This document shows positions 9,129 through 17,226 of a stretch of 64,000 bases of DNA, one piece after another; the first letter of the stretch is position 1; the number at the start of each line of letters is the position of its first letter. Made by a program: the position numbers and the translations under genes. Origin of the DNA: Pseudomonas sp. MM211 (lineage in GTDB: Bacteria; Pseudomonadota; Gammaproteobacteria; Pseudomonadales; Pseudomonadaceae); assembly GCF_020386635.1 (NCBI RefSeq), contig NZ_CP081942.1, forward strand, positions 1,488,001 to 1,552,000. Reading direction: 5' to 3'. The notes under the pieces were generated by a model. That model was not told where the DNA came from. It saw nothing but the letters and a program-made list of their open reading frames with translations, and did not search any database.

Positions 9129-9884
9129 TCAGTTCGCTGGGGCGTGTTGCCAGCTATCGAGAATCTGTTGGTAGCGGCCATTGTCATGGATGGTGCGCAT
9201 GCCCTGCTCGAAGCGCTTGACCAGCTCTGCCGCGTTGGGCTGGTGACGTGAGAAGCTCAGGTACAATTCGGGTCGATGCAGGGTCGCCACCACGGCGAAT
9301 TGGCCCTGTAGCTCGGGGTGTTCAATAAACAATGCCTGCGCGGTGCCGCGGTAGGCTGCGACGAAGTCGACGCGGCCATGTTGCAGCATCAGAAAACCGC
9401 TGAGGTCACGGCGCACCGGCACGCGGATCACCTGTTGGTCGTTATCCAGCCGTGGCCCGTACTCATAGCCGATGGTCACGGCGACCTTGCGCCCGTCCAG
9501 GTGCTCGAGCTTTTCATCGGGTGCCACACCGCGTTGCCCCCAGAGCAGGATGTCATCACTGAACAGCGGCTCCTGGGGGATCAGAAAGTCGCTGTCGATA
9601 CGCTCGTCCGGCGAGGTGTTGAAGCATGCTGCCAGTTGGCCGTCGTGAGCCATCTGCATGCAGCGCGAATAGGGATATGGCACCAGTTCGATGGGAATGT
9701 CGCTGGCGCCGAAGGCCGCTTCGACGATATCCACTGACATGCCCTGAATCTTGCCGTCACGGTACGCGGTGTAGGGATACCAGTCGTCTTCGGCGCCGAT
9801 GCGCAGGGTTTCCTGGCTCCGCACCGAACTGCTCGCCGCAACCAGCAGCGCAAGGCAAAAGCGGATAGAGGTGGAGTTGCGCAT
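9129..9884 (-). CDS. Periplasmic substrate-binding protein (amino-acid type, SBP_bac_3)
   Basis: A 251-residue secreted protein. The signal peptide is MRNSTSIRFCLALLVAASSSVRS. The mature part opens TLRIGAEDDWYPYTAY, typical of family 3 solute-binding proteins, with GMSVDIVEAAF, RVDFVAAYRG and a closing helix. Cysteines lie in SRCMQ and ACFNTS. No permease or ATPase gene is nearby, so it may be an orphan receptor or serve a distant transporter; many pseudomonad paralogues of this shape are uncharacterised. The ligand is unknown. Confidence 0.85.
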   Translation of the reverse strand: MRNSTSIRFCLALLVAASSSVRSQETLRIGAEDDWYPYTAYRDGKIQGMSVDIVEAAFGASDIPIELVPYPYSRCMQMAHDGQLAACFNTSPDERIDSDFLIPQEPLFSDDILLWGQRGVAPDEKLEHLDGRKVAVTIGYEYGPRLDNDQQVIRVPVRRDLSGFLMLQHGRVDFVAAYRGTAQALFIEHPELQGQFAVVATLHRPELYLSFSRHQPNAAELVKRFEQGMRTIHDNGRYQQILDSWQHAPAN

Positions 9885-9966
9885 CCGTAGCTAATCCACA
9901 TGGGCTATCGGAACACCTTACCAGCGAGCCAGGCAGTGGAAAAGGTGGCTCGCGGTCATTGCCGGT

Positions 9967-10242
9967 TCAGCTTTCCTCGGGCAGCGTCGGCAGGGCGCGT
10001 AGCGCCTGCTCGTAACCTTCAGCATCGAAGGGACGATCCTCGCGCAGCATGGCGTCCACTTCGTGGGCGAGCACCATGGCCATCATCTGCACGATCTCTT
10101 CGCGCTCGTAGCCTACCAGCGTCAGCTTGTTCAGCACTGACTGAGTGAAGGCCGGCTCACCGGATTCCAACTGATTCTCGATGGCCTGAACCAGCGTGTT
10201 CTCGGTGAAGGTTTCGTCGTCGTGCTCGTCGGCAGTGCTCAT
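9967..10242 (-). CDS. Conserved hypothetical acidic protein
   Basis: A 91-residue, strongly acidic cytoplasmic protein (MSTADEHDDETFTENTL...). Its mostly helical core contains LVQAIENQLESGEPA, VLNKLTLVGYEREEIVQMMAMVLAHEVDAM and a proline-bounded tail. I do not recognise a named domain, though similar short proteins are common in Pseudomonas. I took ATG 10242 because the residues before it (tryptophan- and leucine-rich) do not look like the same protein. It is divergent from the IclR-type regulator, with 166 bp between them. Confidence 0.7.
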   Translation of the reverse strand: MSTADEHDDETFTENTLVQAIENQLESGEPAFTQSVLNKLTLVGYEREEIVQMMAMVLAHEVDAMLREDRPFDAEGYEQALRALPTLPEES

Positions 10243-10330
10243 GTCGCAGATCCATGTGGCGGGAAGGAGCTGCCAGTTTAGACAGAGCGCCCGCAGGCTG
10301 GCCATGCGTAATGCCATATGCCACAACTAA

Positions 10331-10346
10331 TTCCTATAATATGGGA
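10331..10346 (+). promoter_or_regulatory. Candidate -10 box inside an IclR-like palindrome
   Basis: TATAAT at 10335-10340 is a perfect -10 hexamer, lying within the imperfect palindrome TTCCTATAATATGGGA (10331-10346). No good -35 lies 16-18 bp upstream, as expected for a regulated promoter. A second half-matching repeat (TCTC-N7-GAGA, about 10352-10366) follows. Autoregulation by the IclR protein is plausible but inferred. Confidence 0.4.
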
Positions 10347-10408
10347 GTTTATCTCGCATATTGAGAATTGATAGAAAGCCGATTAGAGTCCACCTCCAGG
10401 AGAGCCCC

Positions 10409-11206
10409 ATGCCCGATAAAAATAACAACCAAGCACCTTCAGGTGCCCAGGCGCTGTTCAGAGGCCTGGCTGTAATCGACGCCGTTGCCCAAGGCGCCAG
10501 TAGCCTGGTCGACATCGGCGCGACTATCGGCTGCACGCGTAGTACAACCCATCGTCTGATCGCCGCCTTGGTACAGGCCGGTTACCTGCGTGCCATCGGT
10601 GGCAGTGCCGGTGGCTATCAGCTCGGCCCCAAGCTCATCGAGCTGGGCTACAAGGCCCGTGCGCAAATGCCCTTGGCAAACGTTGCGCGGCCCCACCTCG
10701 AAGCGCTGGCACGCCTTACCCAAGACACTGTGCATTTGGGCATTCGAGACGACGGCGATGTGCTCTACATCGAGAAATTGCCGAGCAGCCGTGGCCTGGA
10801 AATGCGCTCGCGGATTGGCCTGCGTATGCCGCTGGCGCTGACCGGCATCGGCAAGTCACTGATGCTCGATCTGCCTGAAGCGCAATGGCTTGAGTTCTAT
10901 GAGCAGGGCCTGCAGCGTCGCGCCGGGCAGTCTGGTCTGCGTGAAGAATTCACTCCCTGGGACGATTTCCGTGGGCTTATGAGCCGCTATGCCGAAGGCG
11001 GCTTCAGCTTTGATCTGGAAGAGAACGAGCTGGGCGTGCGTTGTGTCGCTGCGCCAGTGCGCGATGCCAGCGGGCAGATCGTCGCCGCGCTGAGTGTCGC
11101 CAGTGCCATTCCTTACATGCCGGAAGCGCGCTTGCACGAGTTGCGCCCGGACGTGATCGCCTGTGCCGTCGCCATTTCCCGAGAACTGGGCTGGAGTGCC
11201 TCATGA
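10409..11206 (+). CDS. IclR-family transcriptional regulator
   Basis: Probable local regulator of the catabolic operon. The 265 residues have an N-terminal winged helix-turn-helix (about 12-75: ALFRGLAVIDAVAQ, SLVDIGATIGCTRSTTHRLIAALVQAGYL). The IclR effector-binding domain follows: TVHLGIRDDGDVLYIEKL, LALTGIGKSLMLDL, GGFSFDLEENELGVRCVAAPV. The effector pocket usually binds a small organic acid. The start follows CCAGGAG. The gene ends in an ATGA overlap with dgoK, so the regulator is co-transcribed with its likely targets. The effector is probably a sugar acid or its breakdown product. Confidence 0.9.
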   Translation: MPDKNNNQAPSGAQALFRGLAVIDAVAQGASSLVDIGATIGCTRSTTHRLIAALVQAGYLRAIGGSAGGYQLGPKLIELGYKARAQMPLANVARPHLEALARLTQDTVHLGIRDDGDVLYIEKLPSSRGLEMRSRIGLRMPLALTGIGKSLMLDLPEAQWLEFYEQGLQRRAGQSGLREEFTPWDDFRGLMSRYAEGGFSFDLEENELGVRCVAAPVRDASGQIVAALSVASAIPYMPEARLHELRPDVIACAVAISRELGWSAS

Positions 11207-12180
11207 CCGAACGCCTCACGCCGACGCTGATCGCCCTCGACTGGGGCACCTCATCGCTACGCGCCTATCTACTGGGTGAAGGCGGTCAGGTGCTGGCCAT
11301 GCAGAGCCGGCCGTGGGGCGTCCAGCACACGCCGGATGGCGACTTCGCCCGCGCCTATGAAGAACTGGTTGGTGACTGGTATCGCCAATGGCCGGGCCTG
11401 CCGGCGCTGACGTGCGGCATGATTGGCAGCCGTCAGGGTTGGCGCGAGGTGCCTTACGCACTGTGCCCAGCTACTTCCAGCGATCTGGTCGACGGTTTGC
11501 TGGTTGTGGATACCGCCTTTGGCCCGCTGCATCTGCTGCCAGGTGTGCTCGATGCCAGCGCACTGCCCAACGTGATTCGTGGTGAGGAAACCCAGGTGTT
11601 CGGCGCCCTGCAACTGGCCCCGGAACTGCGTGAGAATGCCTTGCTGGTATTGCCTGGCACCCACAGTAAATGGGTGACGGTACGCGACGGCGCGATCAGC
11701 CACTTCACCACCCATATGACCGGCGAGCTGTTCGCGGTCTTGCGTGATCATTCGATTCTCGGGCGTCCGGCCCGCGAGCAAGGCATCGAGCGCAGCGATG
11801 AAGCCTTTTTTCGCGGCCTCGACGCCGCCCGACAAAGCGCCGCCGAAGGTGTTTCCGGGCGCCTGTTCAGCACCCGGAGCCTGTTGCTGACCGAGCGCCT
11901 GACCGCCGGCGAAAGCCTTGATTACCTCTCCGGGCTGCTGATCGGTGAGGAGCTGCGCAGCGTGCTCGCCGGCATCGAGGAAGGCGCCTGCCCGCCCCTG
12001 GTGCTGATCGGTGATGCGCACCTGTGCGAACGCTATCGCTTAGCCCTGGGGCGCTTCGACGTGGCCTTCGTACGCACCCTGGAAAACGCCGGGGTCGCAG
12101 GGCTCTGGCACCTGGCCTGCGCTGCCGCCCTTGTCACCGCAACGCCCACCGTCGTTTCGAGGAGTGCTCTGCATGTCTGA
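11203..12180 (+). CDS. dgoK: 2-dehydro-3-deoxygalactonokinase
   Basis: ATP-dependent phosphorylation of 2-keto-3-deoxygalactonate to the 6-phosphate, the second-last step of galactonate breakdown. The 325-residue product is of DgoK length. The ASKHA phosphate-1 motif is IALDWGTSSLRAYLL (about residues 8-22). CGMIGSRQGW, LVLPGTHSKWV and FTTHMTGELFAVLRDHSILG are characteristic of the family. The start overlaps the iclR stop and the end overlaps dgoA by 8 bp. A related 2-keto-3-deoxy sugar acid could be the true substrate. Confidence 0.9.
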   Translation: MTERLTPTLIALDWGTSSLRAYLLGEGGQVLAMQSRPWGVQHTPDGDFARAYEELVGDWYRQWPGLPALTCGMIGSRQGWREVPYALCPATSSDLVDGLLVVDTAFGPLHLLPGVLDASALPNVIRGEETQVFGALQLAPELRENALLVLPGTHSKWVTVRDGAISHFTTHMTGELFAVLRDHSILGRPAREQGIERSDEAFFRGLDAARQSAAEGVSGRLFSTRSLLLTERLTAGESLDYLSGLLIGEELRSVLAGIEEGACPPLVLIGDAHLCERYRLALGRFDVAFVRTLENAGVAGLWHLACAAALVTATPTVVSRSALHV

Positions 12181-12796
12181 TTCCTATCTGCAGCAATTGC
12201 CACTGATTGCCATCCTGCGTGGCGTTAAGCCGGAGGAGATCGTGCCGGTCGGCCTGGCGCTATATGAAGCCGGCTTCCGCTTGATCGAGATTCCGCTCAA
12301 CTCGCCGCAACCCTTGAAGAGCATCGGCTTGCTGGCCGCTGAACTGGGTGATCGAGCGCTGATCGGTGCCGGCACCGTGCTCAGCACCGGGCAGGTCGAG
12401 GAGGTGGCGCAGGCCGGCGGCCGACTGATCGTGTCGCCCAATTGCAACCCTGAGGTGATTCGCGCCACACGCCGCGCCGGGCTGTTCAGCTCGCCGGGCG
12501 TGGCTACGCCCAGTGAAGGTTTCGCCGCGCTGGAAGCCGGCGCCCAGGTACTCAAGCTGTTTCCCGCCGAGCAGTTCAACCCGTCGATCGTCAAAGCCTG
12601 GCGCGCGGTGTTCTCGCGCGACATCGCTCTGCTGCCGGTCGGCGGCATCACGCCTGCCGGCATGGCGGCCTATGTGGATGCCGGTGCCAGCGGCTTCGGT
12701 CTCGGTTCGGCGCTGTACACGCCGGGCATGAGCGCTGCTGAAGTGGGCGAAAACGGCAAGGCCTTCGTGGCGGCCTGGAGGGCGACGCAACACTGA
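12173..12796 (+). CDS. dgoA: 2-dehydro-3-deoxy-6-phosphogalactonate aldolase
   Basis: Class I aldolase expected to cleave 2-keto-3-deoxy-6-phosphogalactonate to pyruvate and glyceraldehyde 3-phosphate. The 207-residue KDPG/KDPGal aldolase fold shows Glu39 in LIEIPLNSP, GAGTVL, and the Schiff-base Lys128 in VLKLFPAEQF. VGGITPAGM and GFGLGSALY form the phosphate site. The LKLFPAEQ form and the IPLNSPQP motif favour DgoA over Eda. GAGGAG precedes the start within dgoK. It is paired with the kinase, so the two catalyse consecutive steps. Confidence 0.9.
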   Translation: MSDSYLQQLPLIAILRGVKPEEIVPVGLALYEAGFRLIEIPLNSPQPLKSIGLLAAELGDRALIGAGTVLSTGQVEEVAQAGGRLIVSPNCNPEVIRATRRAGLFSSPGVATPSEGFAALEAGAQVLKLFPAEQFNPSIVKAWRAVFSRDIALLPVGGITPAGMAAYVDAGASGFGLGSALYTPGMSAAEVGENGKAFVAAWRATQH

Positions 12797-12857
12797 GATT
12801 CGCTGCACCCGATCAACATGACAGCCGTACTCGACAATAATAAAAGGAGAGCTCGTT

Positions 12858-13874
12858 ATGCTCGTTAACCATGCACCTCGCATGTCGCAGTCTTCCACTT
12901 TCGGCAAACTGCTGAGCCGCGCCGGCTGCAAGTTGGCCGCACTGACCCTGGCACTGGGCCTGGCCATGCCGGCGATGGCCGCCGAATGGCCAAGCCGCCC
13001 GGTGAGCATCATCGTGCCGGCTGGTGCGGGCGGTGGCTCCGACGGTACCGCGCGAATCCTGTCCAAGTACCTCAAGCAGGAGCTGGGGCAGCAGTTCAAC
13101 GTCATCAACCTGGGGCAGGGCGGTGGCGTGGTCGGTATCCAGAAGATCATCAGCTCCAAGGCCGATGGCTACACCCTGGGCATCCTGTTCAACTATGCCC
13201 ACTACAAGGAAATGGGTCAGGCCGACTTCAAGGCCAGCGACTTCACGCCCATCGGCCAGTACAACTTCGACCTGGCCGGTTTCCAGGTCAATACCGATTC
13301 GCCCTTCACCAGCCTGCGTCAGGCGCTCGATGCGCTGAAAGCCGACCCCGCCAAATACACCATCGCCTGTGCCGGCGGTTGTGGCGGCTCCTGGCCGATG
13401 GCCGTGGCCGGGTTGCTGGATGCCTGGCAGGTCGACCTGCAGAAAATTCGCATGATTCCCGGTCAGGGCGCCGCTGCGGCGATGCAGGATCTGGCTGCCG
13501 GTGGCGTCGACTTCGTGCCGTGCTCGCTGCCTGAGGCCGATGCGCTGCTGCGTTCCAACAAGGTGCGCAGCCTCGCGGTCTTCGGCTCCGAGCGCCAGGC
13601 CGCCTATCCAGACGTGCCGACCCTGAAAGAAGAAACCGGTCTGGATCTGGAACTGGGTTCGTTCCGCGCGCTGGTGGCGCCTGCCGGCCTGCCGGATGAC
13701 ATCAAGGTCAAGCTCGAAGCGACCTTGGAGAAAATCTACAACGACCCCGAATGGCGCAAGGAAATGCAAGCTCGCGGCTTCCGTCCGCAGTGGCGCAACG
13801 CCGAAGCCTTCGGTGAGTACCTGGAGCAGCACACCCGTGACGTCCAGGCACTGATCAGCAAGCTCAATCCGTAA
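12858..13874 (+). CDS. Tripartite tricarboxylate transporter substrate-binding protein (TctC/Bug)
   Basis: A 338-residue periplasmic receptor of the Bug family. It has a long Sec signal peptide ending PAMAAEW, then PSRPVSIIVPAGAGGGSDGTAR (first phosphate-like loop) and GQGGGVVGIQKIISSKADGYTLG. The second domain has CAGGCGGSW and PGQGAAAAMQDLAAG; the latter motif contacts carboxylates in the family. AAAAGGAG precedes the ATG. It is followed by genes for the small and large membrane subunits. Given the neighbouring kinase and aldolase, a sugar acid is a better guess for the ligand than citrate. Confidence 0.9.
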   Translation: MLVNHAPRMSQSSTFGKLLSRAGCKLAALTLALGLAMPAMAAEWPSRPVSIIVPAGAGGGSDGTARILSKYLKQELGQQFNVINLGQGGGVVGIQKIISSKADGYTLGILFNYAHYKEMGQADFKASDFTPIGQYNFDLAGFQVNTDSPFTSLRQALDALKADPAKYTIACAGGCGGSWPMAVAGLLDAWQVDLQKIRMIPGQGAAAAMQDLAAGGVDFVPCSLPEADALLRSNKVRSLAVFGSERQAAYPDVPTLKEETGLDLELGSFRALVAPAGLPDDIKVKLEATLEKIYNDPEWRKEMQARGFRPQWRNAEAFGEYLEQHTRDVQALISKLNP

Positions 13875-13886
13875 TCGTCGCGCCAC

Positions 13887-13909
13887 CCGCCTGCCGAACA
13901 GGCAGGCGG
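13887..13909 (+). repeat. Strong hairpin between tctC-type and tctB-type genes
   Basis: CCGCCTGCC (13887-13895) and GGCAGGCGG (13901-13909) make a perfect 9-bp GC-rich stem with a 5-nt loop. There is no T-run. It lies in the only sizeable gap between the transporter genes and could stabilise the upstream receptor mRNA or weaken read-through to the membrane subunits. Confidence 0.6.
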
Positions 13910-13939
13910 TAGGGCGGCTGATCGTCAGGAGCGCACAGC

Positions 13940-14431
13940 ATGAAATTCAGCGACATCACCCTTGGGGTGCTCTTCACCCTGCTCGGGCTGGGTGTTCTTT
14001 TGCACGGCCAGCAGATGAAGGTTTCACCGTTCTTCCAATACGGTGCCGGTTTTTTCCCGTCGATCATCGGCAGCTTGCTGGCGGTCTGCGGGGTGATCCT
14101 GCTGATCAAGGGCGTGCGCCTGGCGCTGGTTCAGCAGGGCGGTGGCTTCTGGCTGGTGCAGGCCGGCCCCTGGCTGCGTGATCGTGAGCGGGTGATCAAC
14201 ATCCTGCTGGTACCGCTGCTGGTGGTGGCGTTCATCGCCGCCATCGAAAGCGCCGGATTCCTGCTCTGTTGCGTGGTGCTGGTCGGCGTGCTGTGCCAGC
14301 GCTTCAGTGGCCGACCGCTGTTGTCCTGGGTGACTGCAGTGCTGGTCACCCTGTTTCTCTACCTGTTCTTTCAGCAGGTGATGAGCGTGCAACTGCCCAT
14401 GGGCTTTCTCACCGACTACCTAGGAGGCTGA
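13940..14431 (+). CDS. Tripartite tricarboxylate transporter small membrane subunit (TctB)
   Basis: A 163-residue inner-membrane protein with four hydrophobic segments, at about residues 6-23, 38-58, 88-112 and 125-147, typical of TctB. The family motif QYGAGFFPSIIG lies after the first helix. It partners the large TctA subunit 2 bp downstream and the TctC-like receptor upstream in ion-driven uptake of an organic acid. CAGGAG precedes the ATG. Confidence 0.88.
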   Translation: MKFSDITLGVLFTLLGLGVLLHGQQMKVSPFFQYGAGFFPSIIGSLLAVCGVILLIKGVRLALVQQGGGFWLVQAGPWLRDRERVINILLVPLLVVAFIAAIESAGFLLCCVVLVGVLCQRFSGRPLLSWVTAVLVTLFLYLFFQQVMSVQLPMGFLTDYLGG

Positions 14432-14433
14432 GT

Positions 14434-15972
14434 GTGGACGCGATAATCAATGCTTTCGGCATGGTGATGACATTCGAGGTTCTGGCGGTGATGGTGGTGG
14501 CTGCCATCTACGGCCTGTTCGTCGGTGCCATCCCTGGCCTCACCGCGACCATGGCGGTAGCGCTGATGGTACCGGTGACCTTCTTCATGGATCCGGTGCC
14601 GGCGATTTCTGCCATCGTCACCATGGCCGCCATGGCGATCTTCGCCGGTGACCTGCCCGCGGTGTACATGCGCATGCCTGGCACGCCGGCTTCGGCGGCC
14701 TATACCGAGCCCTGCTACAGCCTCGCGCAACGTGGCCTAGGCGAATATGCCCTCAGCATGAGCGCGGTCAGTTCGGCAATCGGCGGCAGCATCGGCGTAC
14801 TGGCGCTGATTCTGTTCGCACCATTCCTGGCCGAGTTCGCCCTCAACTTCAGTTCGTTCGAATACTTCTGGCTGGCCTGCATGGGGCTGACCGCCGCCAT
14901 CGCGGTTTCCGACAGCTCGCCGGTCAAGGGCGCGGTTTCGCTGCTGCTGGGTTTGCTGGTGGCAAGCGTGGGGTTGGATCCGGTGTCTGGCGAGGCGCGC
15001 TTCACCTTTGGCAATGCCGACCTGCTCGGTGGCCTGGGTTTTATCCCGGTGATCATCGGCCTGTTCGCAGTGGCGGAAATTCTGCGTTTCTGCACCCGCA
15101 ACAGCCGCGTCGGTAATTCCCGGCAGGCCGCGCTGGTGCCGCAGAAACCCATGCTGTTGCAGGCGTTGCGCGACATCTTCAAATACAAGGCGGGCGTGGC
15201 TCAAGGCTCGTTCGTGGGCGTGCTGATCGGCATCCTGCCGGGGGCGGGGGCCGATGTGGCGGCGTACATTTCCTACGCCATGTCCAAGCGCGCTGCGGCC
15301 AAACGCACCACGCCGGACGAGGTCAACATGGCCAAGATCGTCCCGGCTACTGCAGCCAACAACGCGGCGGTGGGTGGCAGCTTCATCCCGGCCACGGTGT
15401 TTGGCATTCCAGGCGACTCGCTGACCGCCATCGTCATCGGCGTGTTGTTCATGAAGGGGCTGAATCCGGGGCCGACGATCTTCACCGAGAACGCCGACAT
15501 GATCAACGCGGTGTTCCTGGCCTTCCTCCTCGCCAACATCCTGCTGGTTCCCTTTGGCTTTCTCGCCATCAAGCTGTTCAAGCGTGTGCTGCAGGTGCCG
15601 CAGAGCATCCTCATGCCGGTGATCCTGGCGTTCTCCATCGTCGGCGCCTTCGCCGTGGAAAACACCCTGTTCGCCATCGCCATCATTCTCGCCTTCGGCA
15701 TCATCGGGTTCTTCATGGAAGAAAACGGCTTTCCGCTGGCGCCGATGATTCTTGGCATCGTTCTTGGGCCGATGCTCGAGGAAACCTTCATCACTTCGAT
15801 GATGCGTGCCCAGGGCGACTTGATGGTGTTCTTCGAACGCCCGGTTTCCCTGACGCTGGCCATCATCACCCTGTCGCTGTGGATGCTGCCGCTGTTACTG
15901 CGCGTGCTCAAGCGCCGTGCCGGCATCCCCCCGCAATCACCTGCCCATCGCAAAGAGGAATGTACCCAATGA
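14434..15972 (+). CDS. Tripartite tricarboxylate transporter large permease subunit (TctA)
   Basis: A 512-residue permease with about 11-12 membrane helices. The TctA signature is seen in GLFVGAIPGLTATMAVALMVPVTF (cut here to its ends: GLFVGAIPG and ATMAVALM), MRMPGTPASAAYT, GILPGAGADVAAYISY and GGSFIPATVFGIPGDSLTAI. The translation start is a GTG at 14434, supported by AGGAGG nine bases upstream and by the usual family N-terminus VDAIINAFG; longer in-frame starts run through tctB. The stop overlaps the dehydrogenase start as ATGA. Confidence 0.9.
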   Translation: MDAIINAFGMVMTFEVLAVMVVAAIYGLFVGAIPGLTATMAVALMVPVTFFMDPVPAISAIVTMAAMAIFAGDLPAVYMRMPGTPASAAYTEPCYSLAQRGLGEYALSMSAVSSAIGGSIGVLALILFAPFLAEFALNFSSFEYFWLACMGLTAAIAVSDSSPVKGAVSLLLGLLVASVGLDPVSGEARFTFGNADLLGGLGFIPVIIGLFAVAEILRFCTRNSRVGNSRQAALVPQKPMLLQALRDIFKYKAGVAQGSFVGVLIGILPGAGADVAAYISYAMSKRAAAKRTTPDEVNMAKIVPATAANNAAVGGSFIPATVFGIPGDSLTAIVIGVLFMKGLNPGPTIFTENADMINAVFLAFLLANILLVPFGFLAIKLFKRVLQVPQSILMPVILAFSIVGAFAVENTLFAIAIILAFGIIGFFMEENGFPLAPMILGIVLGPMLEETFITSMMRAQGDLMVFFERPVSLTLAIITLSLWMLPLLLRVLKRRAGIPPQSPAHRKEECTQ

Positions 15973-16748
15973 CTTTCAATGACCTGCGCGGCAAGCGCGT
16001 GCTGATCACCGGCTCCACCCTGGGCATCGGCCTGGCCACCGCGCGTGCCTTCGCCAAGCTTGGCGCCCATGTCGGCATCACCGCGCGCAACACGCCGGCC
16101 AATCTCGATGCACTGCTCAGCGAGCTGTCGGCCGATGGCGGCCAGGCCGCGTTTTTCGCCGGTGATCTGGGCAAGACCGATGCCTGTGTGGCTACAGTCG
16201 CGGCGTTCGTCGAACGTTTCGGCGGCATCGACGTGCTGATCAACAACGCCGGCGCACTGCTGGAGCGCCGAGGTCTGGAGAGCATCGACGACGTCTTCTT
16301 CGACGCCATGACCGACGTCAACCTGCGCTCGGCGCTGATGGTCACCCGAGAAGCCATCCCTCATCTGCGCGCTTCGGCCAAGGCCAGCGGGCAAAGCGCG
16401 TCGGTAATCACTACCGGCTCGATTGCCGCACATGGCGGCGGTGGCCCGGGCGCGAGCCTGTATGCGGCGGCCAAGGCCTGGCTGCACAACATTCAGCGCA
16501 ACTGGGTGCGTGAATTCACTCCGGCCAATATCCGCTTCAACATCGTCTCGCCGGGTACCGTGGACACCGCCTTTCACGCCGACAAGGATGAGGCCGCACG
16601 CGCTGCGGTCAGTACCACCATCCCGATGGGTCGCTTCGGCACCCCAGAGGAAATGGCGCCTTCGTACCTGTTTCTCGCGTCCCATGCCTGCAGTGGCTAC
16701 ATCACCGGCCAGGTGCTCGACGTCAACGGCGGGCAGGCGATGCCATGA
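15969..16748 (+). CDS. Short-chain dehydrogenase/reductase (SDR)
   Basis: A 259-residue classical SDR. The cofactor loop TGSTLGIG lies at about residues 14-21, followed by NNAG and the catalytic Tyr-x-x-x-Lys in SLYAAAKAW; a Ser precedes it in TTGSIAAH. The C-terminal VNGGQAMP is typical. It probably oxidises or reduces a hydroxyl on a sugar acid that feeds the kinase and aldolase encoded upstream. Candidates include 2-keto-3-deoxy acid reduction, as in DEH reductases, or sugar dehydrogenation; the sequence does not decide. ATGA overlaps at both ends place it firmly in the operon. Confidence 0.85.
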   Translation: MTFNDLRGKRVLITGSTLGIGLATARAFAKLGAHVGITARNTPANLDALLSELSADGGQAAFFAGDLGKTDACVATVAAFVERFGGIDVLINNAGALLERRGLESIDDVFFDAMTDVNLRSALMVTREAIPHLRASAKASGQSASVITTGSIAAHGGGGPGASLYAAAKAWLHNIQRNWVREFTPANIRFNIVSPGTVDTAFHADKDEAARAAVSTTIPMGRFGTPEEMAPSYLFLASHACSGYITGQVLDVNGGQAMP

Positions 16749-17185
16749 CTGCGTCAGTCGCTTTCGCCCCAGGGGTATTGAGTTATGGCCTGCCTATCGG
16801 TCTGGAGCAGGCGCGGCATGTCGCGGCGGCTGCCGAGCGGGAGGCTCGCGCCAATGGCTGGCCGATGGTGATTGCCGTGGCCGACAGCGGTGGTCATCTG
16901 GTGGTGTTGCACAAGCTCGATGAAGCGGCGCTGGGCAGTGTCGAGGTGGCGATCAAGAAGGCCTCCACCGCTGCGCTGTTCAAGCGTTCCACCAAGGGCT
17001 TCGAAGAGACCCTGGCTACCGGCGGTGCGGCATTGCGCTTGTTGTCGATGCACAACGCCATTCTGCTGGAGGGCGGTGTGCCGCTGGTGCAGGACGGCAA
17101 GGTCATCGGCGCCATCGGTGTGTCGGGCATGCACCCGACCCAGGACGGGCAGGTCGCGCTGGCAGGAGCCGCCGCGCTGGAGTAG
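16745..17185 (+). CDS. GlcG/HbpS-like (PF03928-type) protein
   Basis: A 146-residue protein of the GlcG/HbpS fold. Diagnostic stretches are IGLEQARHVAAAAEREARANGW, given here as two halves LEQARHVAA and EREARANGW, then MVIAVADSGGHLVVLHKLDEA, represented by VADSGGHLV. IKKASTAALFKRST, GGVPLVQDGKVIGAIGVSG and the closing alanine-rich tail follow. Members lie in glycolate, propanediol and sugar-acid operons. Some bind haem or cobalamin, but a general role is unknown. It is the last gene of the operon and overlaps the SDR stop as ATGA. Confidence 0.82.
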   Translation: MTASVAFAPGVLSYGLPIGLEQARHVAAAAEREARANGWPMVIAVADSGGHLVVLHKLDEAALGSVEVAIKKASTAALFKRSTKGFEETLATGGAALRLLSMHNAILLEGGVPLVQDGKVIGAIGVSGMHPTQDGQVALAGAAALE

Positions 17186-17226
17186 CTGCAGCGCCCGCGC
17201 ATGCAAGGTGCGCGGGCGTACTCACA

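Noticed and set aside
12813..13886. Long open frame opposite the TctC-like gene
   Set aside because: The plus-strand gene has a signal peptide, ribosome site and family motifs; the antisense frame has no recognisable features.
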